Shown one piece after another: positions 44,006 to 53,258 of a stretch of DNA of 64,000 nucleotides (the stretch's first letter is position 1; each line of letters starts with the position of its first letter). The position numbers and the translations under genes are program-made. The notes under the pieces were generated by a model. That model did not search any database and was not told the origin of the DNA. It saw only the letters and a list, made by a program, of their open reading frames with translations. This DNA is from an uncultured Alphaproteobacteria bacterium (GTDB lineage Bacteria; Pseudomonadota; Alphaproteobacteria; Rs-D84): contig CASCZI010000006.1 in NCBI GenBank assembly GCA_949156565.1, forward strand, positions 22,292-86,291, in the 5' to 3' direction.

Positions 44006-45295
44006 ATGAAAAATTCATTTAAAATATCGATGATATCGTTGGTTTGTGTCCTGGGGGCGGCGACATCGGGGGCATATGCGGCGGCCACGGTGCGTTCTTT
44101 TGGTGGTGACAGCTATAGCGGAACGGCCAGTGCCACGGCGGCCAAATCATTGGGTGTGGCATCAACCACGGCACGTGCCGGATCGGTGCGTATGACGCCT
44201 GGGGTCAAGACAACACCCGTGACAACATCATCGAAAAATAATGCCGCGACGGCACGTCTGTCGATTGGAAAATACCTTGGGGGCAGCGGGGTCAGCAATG
44301 GCGGTGTATCAATTAAAAATCCCAATATAGGATCGTCAAATACGAAACCCGGGACCAGTGGTGGTGAATTTATGGCTGATTTAACTGCGGTCCAAGATCA
44401 GGTCAAAGAATTAGCGGCCACAGTCGGGGGATTGGGGACATCGATTGATGATTTGAATACGCGTGTTGATGGTGTTCAAATGGAATTGATCCCGGGTGAT
44501 TATATTTATATCGATGGGGATGAAATCGGTCTAGATTTGGATGCGCTGCGAAACGAACTGGGCGGTGGTCTGGGACGTGAAATTGAATTGGTTAACGATA
44601 ATGTGGCGATTAAATGGCGCTATGTCGGGGATAATGATTGGAAAGAATTGGTTTTGATCGAAGACCTGCGGGGGCCGGCCGGTGAACCTGGCGAATCTGG
44701 GGTGATTGATCCTGAAGTTTTGGCGGCCCAGGTGGCGGATGCCGTGGATGCAGCGGTTGTGAATTTTACCACAACAGATCAAGTAAATGCAATTGTTGCC
44801 GCGGCAACCCAGGATTTGGTCAATAAGGATGCATTAGATGATTATGCGACCAAGGTTAGCCTGGACGATTTTATAAAAATTGCAGATTTGGATACCAAAT
44901 TGGATGAATGGGCCCAAGGAATGGGGGGCACATTGGGACGTGCCGTTGAAATGCGGGCCACCGATACAGAAATTCAATGGCGTTATACAACGGGCGAAGA
45001 TACATCATGGAAAACATTGATTGATTTGGCGTCGTTAAAAGGTGCACCGGGTGAAACCGGACCGATGGGGCCGGCGGGTACGGTCGACGAAGCGGTATTA
45101 AATGCGGCGGTCACCGCAGCCATTGATGAATTAAATCTGGATCAAAAATATGCAACCCAGGCCCAGGGGGCATTGGCCGAAACCGCCTTGCAACCGGGCA
45201 GTGCGTTGGTCTTGGACGGTGCGCCGATGGACGGCAAAGATTATGTGGCGGTTATCAAAAATGGTCGTCAAACATGGGTTGAAGTCATTAAATAA
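44006..45295 (+). CDS. Exported surface protein with two repeat modules and collagen-like segments
   Basis: No named family is recognised. A signal peptide (SMISLVCVLGAATSGAYAA) is followed by a Thr/Ser/Ala-rich region, then a helical coiled-coil-like segment (VQDQVKELAATVGGL). Two similar modules follow: each has LGRE/A-IE then a WRY-x-n-W segment, and each ends in a collagen-like Gly-X-Y run, GPAGEPGESG and GAPGETGPMGPAG. After the second is a C-terminal domain ending TWVEVIK. The 429-residue protein looks like a trimeric fibre. The start has GAGGGGATTT upstream. Confidence 0.75.
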   Translation: MKNSFKISMISLVCVLGAATSGAYAAATVRSFGGDSYSGTASATAAKSLGVASTTARAGSVRMTPGVKTTPVTTSSKNNAATARLSIGKYLGGSGVSNGGVSIKNPNIGSSNTKPGTSGGEFMADLTAVQDQVKELAATVGGLGTSIDDLNTRVDGVQMELIPGDYIYIDGDEIGLDLDALRNELGGGLGREIELVNDNVAIKWRYVGDNDWKELVLIEDLRGPAGEPGESGVIDPEVLAAQVADAVDAAVVNFTTTDQVNAIVAAATQDLVNKDALDDYATKVSLDDFIKIADLDTKLDEWAQGMGGTLGRAVEMRATDTEIQWRYTTGEDTSWKTLIDLASLKGAPGETGPMGPAGTVDEAVLNAAVTAAIDELNLDQKYATQAQGALAETALQPGSALVLDGAPMDGKDYVAVIKNGRQTWVEVIK

Positions 45296-45355
45296 AAACC
45301 ACCCGGCCCAGCCGGTATACAAACACTCCATCAGGATGGGGTAAAGGAAAGAAAA

Positions 45356-46582
45356 ATGAAAAAAACAAATATTATCATCTCTGGGGTTATGGCGGTTATT
45401 TTGTCTGGTGGTGCGGCATCTGCGGCAGGTATCGCCAGTCAAGATTACGTTGATCGTATGAACACGGCGCAAACAAACGAAATTAATTCGTCGGTTGATA
45501 CCAAGCTAACAAGCTATGCCAAGTCAGCAGATGTTTATACCAAAACCCAAGCCGACGCCGCATTCGCCACCCAAGATGATATCGATGCGGCCGTTAATGG
45601 CGTTGTTGGTGGGGAATTAGAAGGTTATGTTAAAACCGAAACATATGAAGCGGGATTGGCGACCAAGGCATCAACCACATCGGTGGGGGATATCACCACG
45701 TTAACAACAACCGCCAAAACATCGACGGTGGCGGCGATTAATGAAAATGTTGGTAAAATAACGGCGGCACAAAATGCGGCAAGTGACGCGGCCACCGCGG
45801 CGGAATCTGCGGCCAATGCGGCAACGGCCGCCCAAGCCGCCGCCACCGCGGCTCAGGCCGATGCCAAAAGTGCCCAGGACGAAGTTGATGCATTGGGTTT
45901 GGTTGTAAATAATGAAACAACCGGTTTGGTCGCAACCAAGAAAATTGCCGATGCCGCCGCCGCCACCGCCGCAGAGGCCAAGGCCGGTCTGGATGCCAAG
46001 GTTGATGCGAGCGAATTGTCGGGATATGTCACAACAGAGGCGGCCCAGGCGTTCGAAACAACGGCCCATGCGTCTGCAACATATGCGGATAAAACGTCCC
46101 TGCAAACATTGGATGATGAAATCCATAGCGAGACCAGCGGTTTGGTTAAAACCAAGCAAATCGCCGATGCTGCAATGTTACAGGCAAACCAAAATAAAAC
46201 AGCATTGGAAAACAAATTGGGTGAATCTGATTTGGCAGCCTATGATTATATCAGCAATACTGATGCAGCCGCAAAATTTGCATCCAAAGGTCAATTGGAT
46301 ACATTAAATGCGACCGTTACCAATGCGGAAACCGGATTGGTTAAGCTGGTGGCTGATAATACGTCGGCAATTGCGGCGGCCGATTTACTTATTGCTGGCA
46401 AAGCAAACACGAATGACGTTTATACCAAAACATCTGCAGATGAAAAGTTTGTAAAGACAGCAGATTTTGGCAACTTGGCGGAATTGGCGGCCAGTGCGCC
46501 GGCCGAATGTGCCAAGGAAGGAAAAACATGTGCGTTAACATTTAATGGTACGACGTATGTGTGGGAAGTAATTGCACGCTAA
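45356..46582 (+). CDS. Exported tail-fibre-like coiled-coil protein
   Basis: A signal peptide (IIISGVMAVILSGGAASAA) starts a 408-residue Ala-rich protein. The repeated DVYTKTQADAAFA / DVYTKTSADEKFV units and the TLTTTAKTSTVAAINENV motif are typical of phage tail fibre and trimeric fibre shafts. The central part is a long alanine-rich coiled coil. The C-terminal domain has a Cys pair (AECAKEGKTCALTFNG) and ends TYVWEVIAR. GGAAAGAAAA precedes the ATG. It shares this end and the AIN motif with its two neighbours, so the three arose by duplication. Confidence 0.78.
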   Translation: MKKTNIIISGVMAVILSGGAASAAGIASQDYVDRMNTAQTNEINSSVDTKLTSYAKSADVYTKTQADAAFATQDDIDAAVNGVVGGELEGYVKTETYEAGLATKASTTSVGDITTLTTTAKTSTVAAINENVGKITAAQNAASDAATAAESAANAATAAQAAATAAQADAKSAQDEVDALGLVVNNETTGLVATKKIADAAAATAAEAKAGLDAKVDASELSGYVTTEAAQAFETTAHASATYADKTSLQTLDDEIHSETSGLVKTKQIADAAMLQANQNKTALENKLGESDLAAYDYISNTDAAAKFASKGQLDTLNATVTNAETGLVKLVADNTSAIAAADLLIAGKANTNDVYTKTSADEKFVKTADFGNLAELAASAPAECAKEGKTCALTFNGTTYVWEVIAR

Positions 46583-46591
46583 TAAATAATC

Positions 46592-46618
46592 ATTGGGGGA
46601 TGATTTATTCCCCCAATA
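46592..46618 (+). terminator. Hairpin between the two tail-fibre-like genes
   Basis: ATTGGGGG and CCCCCAAT arms (8 bp) around an 10-nt loop, followed by AAAACAAG rather than T; a transcript-processing or stabilising hairpin is as likely as a terminator. Confidence 0.5.
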
Positions 46619-46639
46619 AAACAAGAAGTGGAAAATACA

Positions 46640-47026
46640 ATGAAAAAAATACTGATAATTTTTATGGGTATTATAATGGCGGGGGGTGTGGCCCATGCCG
46701 ACGTGGTTAGTACCCAGTACCTAAATGCACAATTATTGGACAAGGCGACGGTTGGTTCTGTGACCACGGTTGCCAATAATGTTGGTGATATTAATGCATT
46801 GGCAACATCGGACAAAACGTCTGTGGTTGGGGCGATTAATTCCGTGAATACGGTGGCAAATGCGGCCAAGGCAACCGCAGATACCGCGGTCCAAGGATTT
46901 ACAAACAGTGGTACCGGATATGTCGTCACCGGTGTTACCGACAAAGGGACGGTGACCCGTGGCAATGTTCAGATTCCGGTCGGATCTGCCACGGCAACCA
47001 CATATGCCCAGATTTGGGTTGAATAA
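46640..47026 (+). CDS. Small exported tail-fibre-like protein, 128 aa
   Basis: A short relative of the preceding protein. The start at 46640 follows AAGAAGTGG; a GTG four codons earlier is less likely. The signal peptide is ILIIFMGIIMAGGVAHA. The mature part has VANNVGDINALATSDKTSVV and GAINSVNTVANAAKATADT, the same shaft motif, then a beta-rich end finishing YAQIWVE. A strong hairpin closes the operon. Confidence 0.75.
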   Translation: MKKILIIFMGIIMAGGVAHADVVSTQYLNAQLLDKATVGSVTTVANNVGDINALATSDKTSVVGAINSVNTVANAAKATADTAVQGFTNSGTGYVVTGVTDKGTVTRGNVQIPVGSATATTYAQIWVE

Positions 47027-47054
47027 AAAATCCCGCCCAATGGCGGGATTTTTT
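47025..47054 (+). terminator. Terminator of the tail-fibre-like operon
   Basis: AAAATCCCGCC and GGCGGGATTTT with a CAAT loop and further T residues, overlapping the stop codon. Confidence 0.9.
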
Positions 47055-47056
47055 AT

Positions 47057-47440
47057 AGTGTTCAGATAGGGGGGAGGGTAGGTTCGGGCCTCGTTCCCTG
47101 TGAGAAACCACCCACAAAAATTTTTAATTTTTGTGGGGTCCGATTTCATCCACCCCGACCTCGGGCCTGTGTGAAAGCTAAAAAAAGACCAATCCGGGCT
47201 TCGCCCATCCCTCTACCGGAGGGGAACCTGGACCGAACACGCCTGAGTCTCAGTTCTCCTCCCTCGAGGGAGTCCCCCGAAGGGGGGAGGTGGTCTTTAC
47301 TTGAACTCTGCACACTGAACACTGAAAACTGATCCCGGCACAGCGAAGCGCAGCCGGATGAACACTGGTATTGTCGACGCACTGTGCCCCATGAGGGATC
47401 TTTAAAAGAAAGACCACCCCAGCGGCATCAAAGAGAGGTA
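47057..47440. repeat. Mosaic palindromic intergenic repeat, copy 4
   Basis: Contains CTCCCTCGAGGGAG, the shared GGGGGGAGGTGGTCTTTAC (47282-47300), CACAAAAATTTTTAATTTTTG hairpin and CTGAACACTGAAAACTGATC end module. Orientation matches copy 3. It lies between the tail-fibre operon and the promoter of the large Cys-rich gene; no switch promoter is present here. Confidence 0.75.
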
Positions 47441-47458
47441 GGCAACGAACTTTGACCT

Positions 47459-47486
47459 TTGTTTTTATCCCTGAGTGTGATATAGT
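47459..47486 (+). promoter_or_regulatory. Possible promoter for the 746-aa surface protein
   Basis: TTGTTT at 47459-47464 and TATAGT at 47481-47486, 16 bp apart. The ATG at 47496 is only 9 bp downstream, so the transcript would have almost no leader or the box is a different one. Confidence 0.35.
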
Positions 47487-47495
47487 TTATGTACC

Positions 47496-49736
47496 ATGAA
47501 ACGTTTATTGGGCGGTTTATTTTTTATTATGACGGGGATCTTGCCGGCATTGGGTGATGACGTGGCAACGCCATCGCGTCTGATACCGGGAACACGGACG
47601 TCTGTATCAAATAGTGCGGCGCCGTCTGGGGGTGTTACATCTGATCCAAGTGAAACCGCCGGGGCGGCCGGAACGGTTGCCCGTACGGCGGTGGTCACCC
47701 GTCGGGGGGTTGGATCAACATCTGGGGCGGTGACCGATGTTGCGTCTACATCAACGCGTGGGGCGGTTATCCCGGCCCCATCAACACGTACGGCAACGGC
47801 ATCACGTGTTGTTTCTGCATCTGGTTCGGGGACAACAACCACATCGGCACGCACATCATCACGTGCGACGGGAAATACCGGTGCCACACAAAGTTCACGT
47901 GACAAATTGAATGCGGCGGTGAACACGGTGGGACGTAATGCCCGCGTCACCGCGGCCAGCATTAATAACACATCTGCGGTTCGGCGGGCGGGGGTTGTTT
48001 TACGTCCCACCACAGCAGAGGTGGGTGGTCGCGCCGTCATTGCCGGCACCGACCAACAGACCGGATCGAATATCAAGGGCGAAGTGCGGACAGTTCAATC
48101 GCGTGCCGCCACGGTTCAGACCCGTGAAACCATTGCAGAGGCAAAAGATAGATTGGTTCAGGCATCTGATCTGAATAACACGTGTCAGCAACAGTATAAT
48201 GATTGTATGGATCAATTTTGCGCGGTCATAGATGCCAATCAAAAACGGTGCAGTTGTTCGGCCAATTTATCGGCATACACCCGCAGTGAAACCGCGGTCA
48301 AAGATGCCAATTCGCAATTAAACGATGTTGCCCAACGGATTAGATATGTGGGATTATCCGCCGATGAAATTCGCGCCATCCTTAACGCGACAGAAGCCGA
48401 AGAGGTCATTAGTGGGACACGTGATACCAGTGAATCACGTAACATGTTAGAAGAGATAGAAAATATGATTGCCAATCCGGCAACGGTTACGTCATCGTCG
48501 TCGGATTCGTCGTCGTTCGGATTGGACATGAATATTGATTTTTCCAATATGGAAAACATGTTTAATTTGGATTTCTTGAACAATAATTCATCGGGCATTT
48601 CACGCAAACGGGGGACAGAACTTTATAATTCTGCCAAAAAACAATGTGCCAATATTTTAAATCGATGCAAATCGGCGGGGGCGTCGGCGGATCAAATTAC
48701 GGCAAATTATGAATTGGCCATTGACAAGGATTGTATCGCCTATGAACAGGGATTGACCAAAATGAATGAAACATTGGTTTCGAATGTCCGCAGTGCGAAA
48801 CAGATGTTAGAAAAGGCCCGGTTGGCGGTGTTAAATAATAAAAATTTATATGGGGCCAAAGAATGTGTTGCTGCATTGGATACATGCATGAAAGATGATA
48901 TGGTCTGTGGTGCGAATTACGCGAAATGTTTGGATCCCACCAAAAGATATATTGATGAAAACGGTAAAGTTGTTTTGGGTCAAAATATCACCAATATCAC
49001 TTCTGTTATGAGTGGTTTTGATAACACAAAAATAAACCTTGAATCATCGTTAAAGGTACCTGCAAATTGTTCAGGCGATACAGAGGGCGCGTGTATCGTT
49101 CATTATTTGATGGAAAAAATCGGAATGGGTGAAACGGCCAAGGATGGGGGATTGTGCCGTGCCGTTTTGGACAAGTGCCAGCGATATACGTATAATTCCG
49201 GTACATATAATCCGTATAACGATATTGTGTATAATTATATTCAACGGGCCATGGTGAATATTCGTGCCGCCCAGACCCAGATCATTTCTGATTATGCGTC
49301 AAGTTGTTTGAGTGATCTGTCAAAATGTTATAGTAATCAGGTTAGCCAGGTGAACACATGGTCGGCGTCCGCCAATGCCGACAGTATTTATCGCGTCATG
49401 AACGGGGCGTGTTATAATGTGGCATTAACGTGCGCCTATGCGGTGTTTGCCAATAGTAAAGACAAATGTCCAATAGAAGACACAGAGTCACAAAAAAACA
49501 AATGTATAACAAGCATATCAGAGGTATTTTACCAATCCTTGTTATGTCCGGTTAATTCAACATATACATCGACCGCGGGAACGATCGCGAATAATGGGGC
49601 GGCTGGGTATGCCAATTCGTATTGCAAATGTAAATCGGGGTATTTGGTTTATAACGGTACATGTGTTGCATGTGACGGAACATTAGATACCCAGGGTAAA
49701 TGTGTAAAGACCTCCACCCCCACGTCCGGGGATTAA
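47496..49736 (+). CDS. Large exported Thr/Ser/Arg-repeat and Cys-rich protein (paralogue 2)
   Basis: No family name. The 746-residue product has a signal peptide (LLGGLFFIMTGILPALG), then about 150 residues of Thr/Ser/Ala/Arg low complexity, then Cys-rich domains. These include YNDCMDQFCAVIDANQKRC followed by SCSANLSAYTR, a Ser-rich run, and further pairs (ECVAALDTCMKDDMVC, ANYAKCLDPTKRY). It parallels the protein at 25782 in order and in the CMDE/QF-C block. The C-terminal part (CKCKSGYLVYNGTCVACDG) is EGF-like. Probably surface displayed or periplasmic; the role is unknown. Confidence 0.8.
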   Translation: MKRLLGGLFFIMTGILPALGDDVATPSRLIPGTRTSVSNSAAPSGGVTSDPSETAGAAGTVARTAVVTRRGVGSTSGAVTDVASTSTRGAVIPAPSTRTATASRVVSASGSGTTTTSARTSSRATGNTGATQSSRDKLNAAVNTVGRNARVTAASINNTSAVRRAGVVLRPTTAEVGGRAVIAGTDQQTGSNIKGEVRTVQSRAATVQTRETIAEAKDRLVQASDLNNTCQQQYNDCMDQFCAVIDANQKRCSCSANLSAYTRSETAVKDANSQLNDVAQRIRYVGLSADEIRAILNATEAEEVISGTRDTSESRNMLEEIENMIANPATVTSSSSDSSSFGLDMNIDFSNMENMFNLDFLNNNSSGISRKRGTELYNSAKKQCANILNRCKSAGASADQITANYELAIDKDCIAYEQGLTKMNETLVSNVRSAKQMLEKARLAVLNNKNLYGAKECVAALDTCMKDDMVCGANYAKCLDPTKRYIDENGKVVLGQNITNITSVMSGFDNTKINLESSLKVPANCSGDTEGACIVHYLMEKIGMGETAKDGGLCRAVLDKCQRYTYNSGTYNPYNDIVYNYIQRAMVNIRAAQTQIISDYASSCLSDLSKCYSNQVSQVNTWSASANADSIYRVMNGACYNVALTCAYAVFANSKDKCPIEDTESQKNKCITSISEVFYQSLLCPVNSTYTSTAGTIANNGAAGYANSYCKCKSGYLVYNGTCVACDGTLDTQGKCVKTSTPTSGD

Positions 49737-49819
49737 TTCCCCGATGGATGGGCATAAATTATTATCTGAACGTATGGGGTGCCATGGGATGGTTATGTCT
49801 ATAGGATCTGATGGCCTGT

Positions 49820-50392
49820 TTACATAATCATCATCAATCCGATACCCAATCCGGCGATCACGATGGCAAATAATGTCAATGGCCAAAAGTATTTTTTTAC
49901 GATGGCGTTGGCGTGCGCCTGGAAACGCCATAACAAAAATCCCACGATGGCAAATCGCATGGTACGGAATATGGCCGATACTCCCAAAAACACCAGTGCC
50001 GGGAAATGTAAAAATCCCGCACAGATTGCCATTAACTTATACGGGACCGGGGTGACGGCCGTGATAAATATAATCAATATTCCATGACGGATAAACATAT
50101 CTTGGGCCACGGCAAATTTTTCCATACTGGCAAAATTCTGGATCAACCATACCCCCACCGAATCAAATAACCACAAACCAATGGCGTATGCCACCGCGCC
50201 GCCCAACAATGATCCCAATGCGGCCGCCACAGTGACCGGTATGGCCCGTTTTTTATCGGCGATAATTGGGGGTGTCATAAAAACTTCGGGTGGAATAAAC
50301 AGAAAAATGGATTCACAAAACGTTAGAAAAAAAACAACCCAGGTAAATGCCGGGTGACCAGATTTTTTCAAAAGACAATCAACAAGTTTCAT
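49820..50392 (-). CDS. VTT-domain (DedA/YqaA-type) membrane protein
   Basis: A small inner-membrane protein related to the YqaA/DedA group, thought to act in membrane homeostasis or lipid movement. The 190 residues have five hydrophobic segments. The family-like segments are FIPPEVFMTPPII, AALGSLLGGAVAYAIG and the GILIIFITAVTPVPYK block with the conserved Pro-Pro type turn, then RTMRFAIVGFLLW. It stands alone and is divergent from rbfA. Confidence 0.85.
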   Translation of the reverse strand: MKLVDCLLKKSGHPAFTWVVFFLTFCESIFLFIPPEVFMTPPIIADKKRAIPVTVAAALGSLLGGAVAYAIGLWLFDSVGVWLIQNFASMEKFAVAQDMFIRHGILIIFITAVTPVPYKLMAICAGFLHFPALVFLGVSAIFRTMRFAIVGFLLWRFQAHANAIVKKYFWPLTLFAIVIAGLGIGLMMIM

Positions 50393-50488
50393 CGATTATA
50401 TTCCCATGGTGATTAATGCGTATTTTTTCTTGATTGTAATCCAAAGCATGGTATTTTACAATCAGAATTATTTTTTTTAAGGAAACAC

Positions 50489-50842
50489 ATGAAAAAGCAG
50501 ATTGTATCCAACCGCGGTGCGCGTATCGCGTCCAAGGTTCAAACCATGGTGGCCGAAATTTTACGTGATCATTATGCCGATGATCCCATTCTGGGGGGGG
50601 TATCGATTGTTGATGCGGTGGCGCATGGGGGATTACAATTTGTCAAACTGTTTTATTATTCCCGTGGGGATAATATTGATGTTGTGCAACGGCGTTTGGA
50701 CGATGTGACACGGGCCGTGCGTTTTGAATTGGCGTCACGCATCGATCAAAAATACGTCCCAGAAATTCGGTTTGAATACGATGATACGTTGGAACGGGCG
50801 GCCCGTATCGATCAATTATTAGACAATTTAGATAGTAAATAA
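50489..50842 (+). CDS. rbfA: 30S ribosome-binding factor RbfA
   Basis: RbfA helps mature the 16S 5' end during cold-sensitive small-subunit assembly. The 117 residues have the KH-like pattern: start with SNRGARIASKVQTMVAEILR, middle LGGVSIVDAV and QFVKLFYYSRG, and end FEYDDTLERAARIDQLLDNL. AAGGAAAC precedes the ATG. It is followed by lepA after 99 bp, so infB and truB are not adjacent. Confidence 0.9.
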   Translation: MKKQIVSNRGARIASKVQTMVAEILRDHYADDPILGGVSIVDAVAHGGLQFVKLFYYSRGDNIDVVQRRLDDVTRAVRFELASRIDQKYVPEIRFEYDDTLERAARIDQLLDNLDSK

Positions 50843-50941
50843 ATCGATTTTTCTAAATGGGAACCATGGCGATATGGGGTCATTTAAAAATTGATAAAAA
50901 ATCACCTTGCGGCGGGGGAAATACTGGTGTATCATTGCCGC

Positions 50942-52735
50942 ATGAATCAAAAAAATATTCGAAATTTTTCTATTGTTGCCCATATTGATCATGGTAAATC
51001 AACCCTGTCGGATCGGTTAATTGAATATACCGGCGGCCTGCAATCGCGTGAGATGAAGGCCCAGGTTCTTGATTCAATGGATATTGAACGCGAACGCGGT
51101 ATTACGATCAAGGCACAAACCGTTCGATTGAATTACACCGCGCGGGATGGTCAAACGTACCAATTAAATTTGATGGATACGCCGGGGCATGTCGATTTTT
51201 CGTACGAAGTGTCACGATCCTTGGCCGCATGCGAAGGGGCACTGGTGTTGGTTGATGCGACCCAAGGGGTTCAGGCCCAGACACTGGCGAATGCGTATTT
51301 GGCGCTGGATAATGATTTAGAAATGTTGCCGGTGTTAAACAAGATTGATTTGCCGTCTAGTGATGTGGCCGCCACGCGTGAACAGATCGCCGATGTCATT
51401 GGATTGGATGCGTCAAATGCGTTAGGCGTATCGGGCAAGACCGGTGCCGGGGTTCCCGAATTACTTGAAGAAATTGTTACAAAATTACCCGCCCCGCGGG
51501 GGGATGAAAATGCACCAACGCGCGCATTGTTGGTTGATTCGTGGTACGATTCGTATTTGGGTGTTGTTGTGTTGGTGCGGGTGGTGGATGGAACACTGAC
51601 GCGGGGACAAAAGATTCGATTTATGGCCACGGGTGCCGAATATACGGTGGATAAGATTGGATATTTTTCGCCAAAAATGGTGGATACAACCGTGTTGGGG
51701 ACCGGGGAAATCGGATTTATTATCACCGGGATGAAGACCATTCATGATTGCAAGGTGGGTGATACCATTGTGGATGCCCGCGCGGGGGGGATGGAACCAT
51801 TGCCCGGGTTTAAGCCATCGGTACCGGTTGTTTTTTCGTCCTTTTTCCCAGTAGAGGCAGATGATTACCCGGCATTCCGCGAAGGTGCAGAAAAATTAGC
51901 CCTCAATGACGCATCGTTTGTATTTACAACGGAAAAGTCCAGTGCGCTGGGGTTTGGGTTACGGTGCGGATTTTTGGGTTTGTTACATATGGAAATCATC
52001 AGTGAACGGTTAACACGTGAATTTGGATTGAATCTGATTAATACCGTGCCCAGTGTGCTCTATCGATTACATTTACGCGGGGGGGATGTGGTGGATTTGG
52101 AAAATCCGGCCGATATGCCCGATCCAACCAAAATTGAAATGATCGAAGAACCATGGGTTCGTGCCACCATTATGATGCCGGAAAAATATATGGGGGCGAT
52201 TATGGGGTTGTGTTCGGCGCGCCGTGGGGTCCAAGAAAATATTTCCTATGTCGGTAATCGTGCGGTGTTGGTTTATAAATTACCATTGGCGGAAATTGTA
52301 TTTGATTTTTACGATCGGGTGAAATCATTATCATCGGGTTACGCGTCATTTGATTATGTATTACAGGGATATGAACCATCTGATTTGGTCAAGGTATCGA
52401 TTCTTGTTAACGAAGAGAATGTTGAACCGCTATCATTTATGTGTCATCGGTCGGCCGCAGAAAGTCGGGGACGTCAAATTGTAGAACGGTTAAAAGATTT
52501 GATTCCGCGGCATCAGTTTAAAATCCCACTCCAGGCGGCGATCGGGGGCAAGATTATCGCACGTGAAACCATTGCGGCATATCGCAAAGATGTGACGGCG
52601 AAATGTTATGGGGGGGATATTACGCGTAAACGTAAATTATTGGAAAAACAGAAAGAAGGAAAAAAACGGTTGCGGTCGTTTGGTAATGTTGAAATCCCGC
52701 AAAGCGCGTTTATAAATGCCCTTAAGGTGTCGTGA
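50942..52735 (+). CDS. lepA: Elongation factor 4 (LepA)
   Basis: A ribosome-dependent GTPase that can back-translocate and helps assembly. The start at 50942 is chosen because the family starts [20 protein letters not shown]; an extension to 50891 is not conserved. Motifs: G1 [10 protein letters not shown]2 RGITIKAQ, G3 DTPGHVDF, G4 NKIDLP. The C-terminal unique domain is present, with the Arg/Lys-rich [20 protein letters not shown] block near the end. Length 597 is normal. Confidence 0.97.
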   Translation: MNQKNIRNFSIVAHIDHGKSTLSDRLIEYTGGLQSREMKAQVLDSMDIERERGITIKAQTVRLNYTARDGQTYQLNLMDTPGHVDFSYEVSRSLAACEGALVLVDATQGVQAQTLANAYLALDNDLEMLPVLNKIDLPSSDVAATREQIADVIGLDASNALGVSGKTGAGVPELLEEIVTKLPAPRGDENAPTRALLVDSWYDSYLGVVVLVRVVDGTLTRGQKIRFMATGAEYTVDKIGYFSPKMVDTTVLGTGEIGFIITGMKTIHDCKVGDTIVDARAGGMEPLPGFKPSVPVVFSSFFPVEADDYPAFREGAEKLALNDASFVFTTEKSSALGFGLRCGFLGLLHMEIISERLTREFGLNLINTVPSVLYRLHLRGGDVVDLENPADMPDPTKIEMIEEPWVRATIMMPEKYMGAIMGLCSARRGVQENISYVGNRAVLVYKLPLAEIVFDFYDRVKSLSSGYASFDYVLQGYEPSDLVKVSILVNEENVEPLSFMCHRSAAESRGRQIVERLKDLIPRHQFKIPLQAAIGGKIIARETIAAYRKDVTAKCYGGDITRKRKLLEKQKEGKKRLRSFGNVEIPQSAFINALKVS

Positions 52736-52786
52736 CAAATTATTCCATGCGAGAGTAGGGTGTAGCCAGGAACAAAAGGAGAAAAA

Positions 52787-53203
52787 ATGATCTTGGTTGA
52801 TATGATTAAATATTTACTGAAAACCCCCTATGCTGATATGTGTATTGATTGGGCACAATATCAAGAATTAAAAAATTATCGCATGGCGGTGCGATCAAAA
52901 ATGGTGGCGGCCCGGCGTGCATTGATATCAGATGCCGGTTCGACCCAGGGGCGGGGATGCATCACATACAAATGGGTGGTGCCGAAGTTAAGTTATCCGT
53001 TTGATTTATCTGATGGTCAACCCTATCTGATGGAATGTCGGTGTGAAAATTTATCGGATCGGGCGGATGGTGTTTGTTTAAAATATAATTGCCCATTTTT
53101 GGCAACGAATCATGATTATTATGCCAAGTTAAATCATTATAATGCCATACGTCATCGTTGTCGCACATTTTGGCGGGATAAATTAAACAATCGTCATATA
53201 TAG
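52787..53203 (+). CDS. Hypothetical protein between lepA and an integrase-like gene, 138 aa
   Basis: No family is recognised. The protein is basic, Tyr/Arg-rich, with cysteines in LMECRCENLSDRADGVC and KYNCPF, and a His/Arg-rich C-terminus. It could bind a metal. An AAAAGGAGAAAA ribosome-binding site precedes the ATG. It lies 55 bp before the integrase-like gene, also with a strong site, so both may be accessory genes inserted between lepA and acpP. Confidence 0.6.
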   Translation: MILVDMIKYLLKTPYADMCIDWAQYQELKNYRMAVRSKMVAARRALISDAGSTQGRGCITYKWVVPKLSYPFDLSDGQPYLMECRCENLSDRADGVCLKYNCPFLATNHDYYAKLNHYNAIRHRCRTFWRDKLNNRHI

Positions 53204-53258
53204 GGTCAACGTTCCAGACAAATTACATAAACCAAGAAAAGGAAGAGGGGGGAGAAAT

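Noticed and set aside
45701..46159. Minus-strand 152-codon frame opposite the tail-fibre-like gene
   Set aside because: It is the antisense of an Ala-rich coiled coil and has no start signal of its own.
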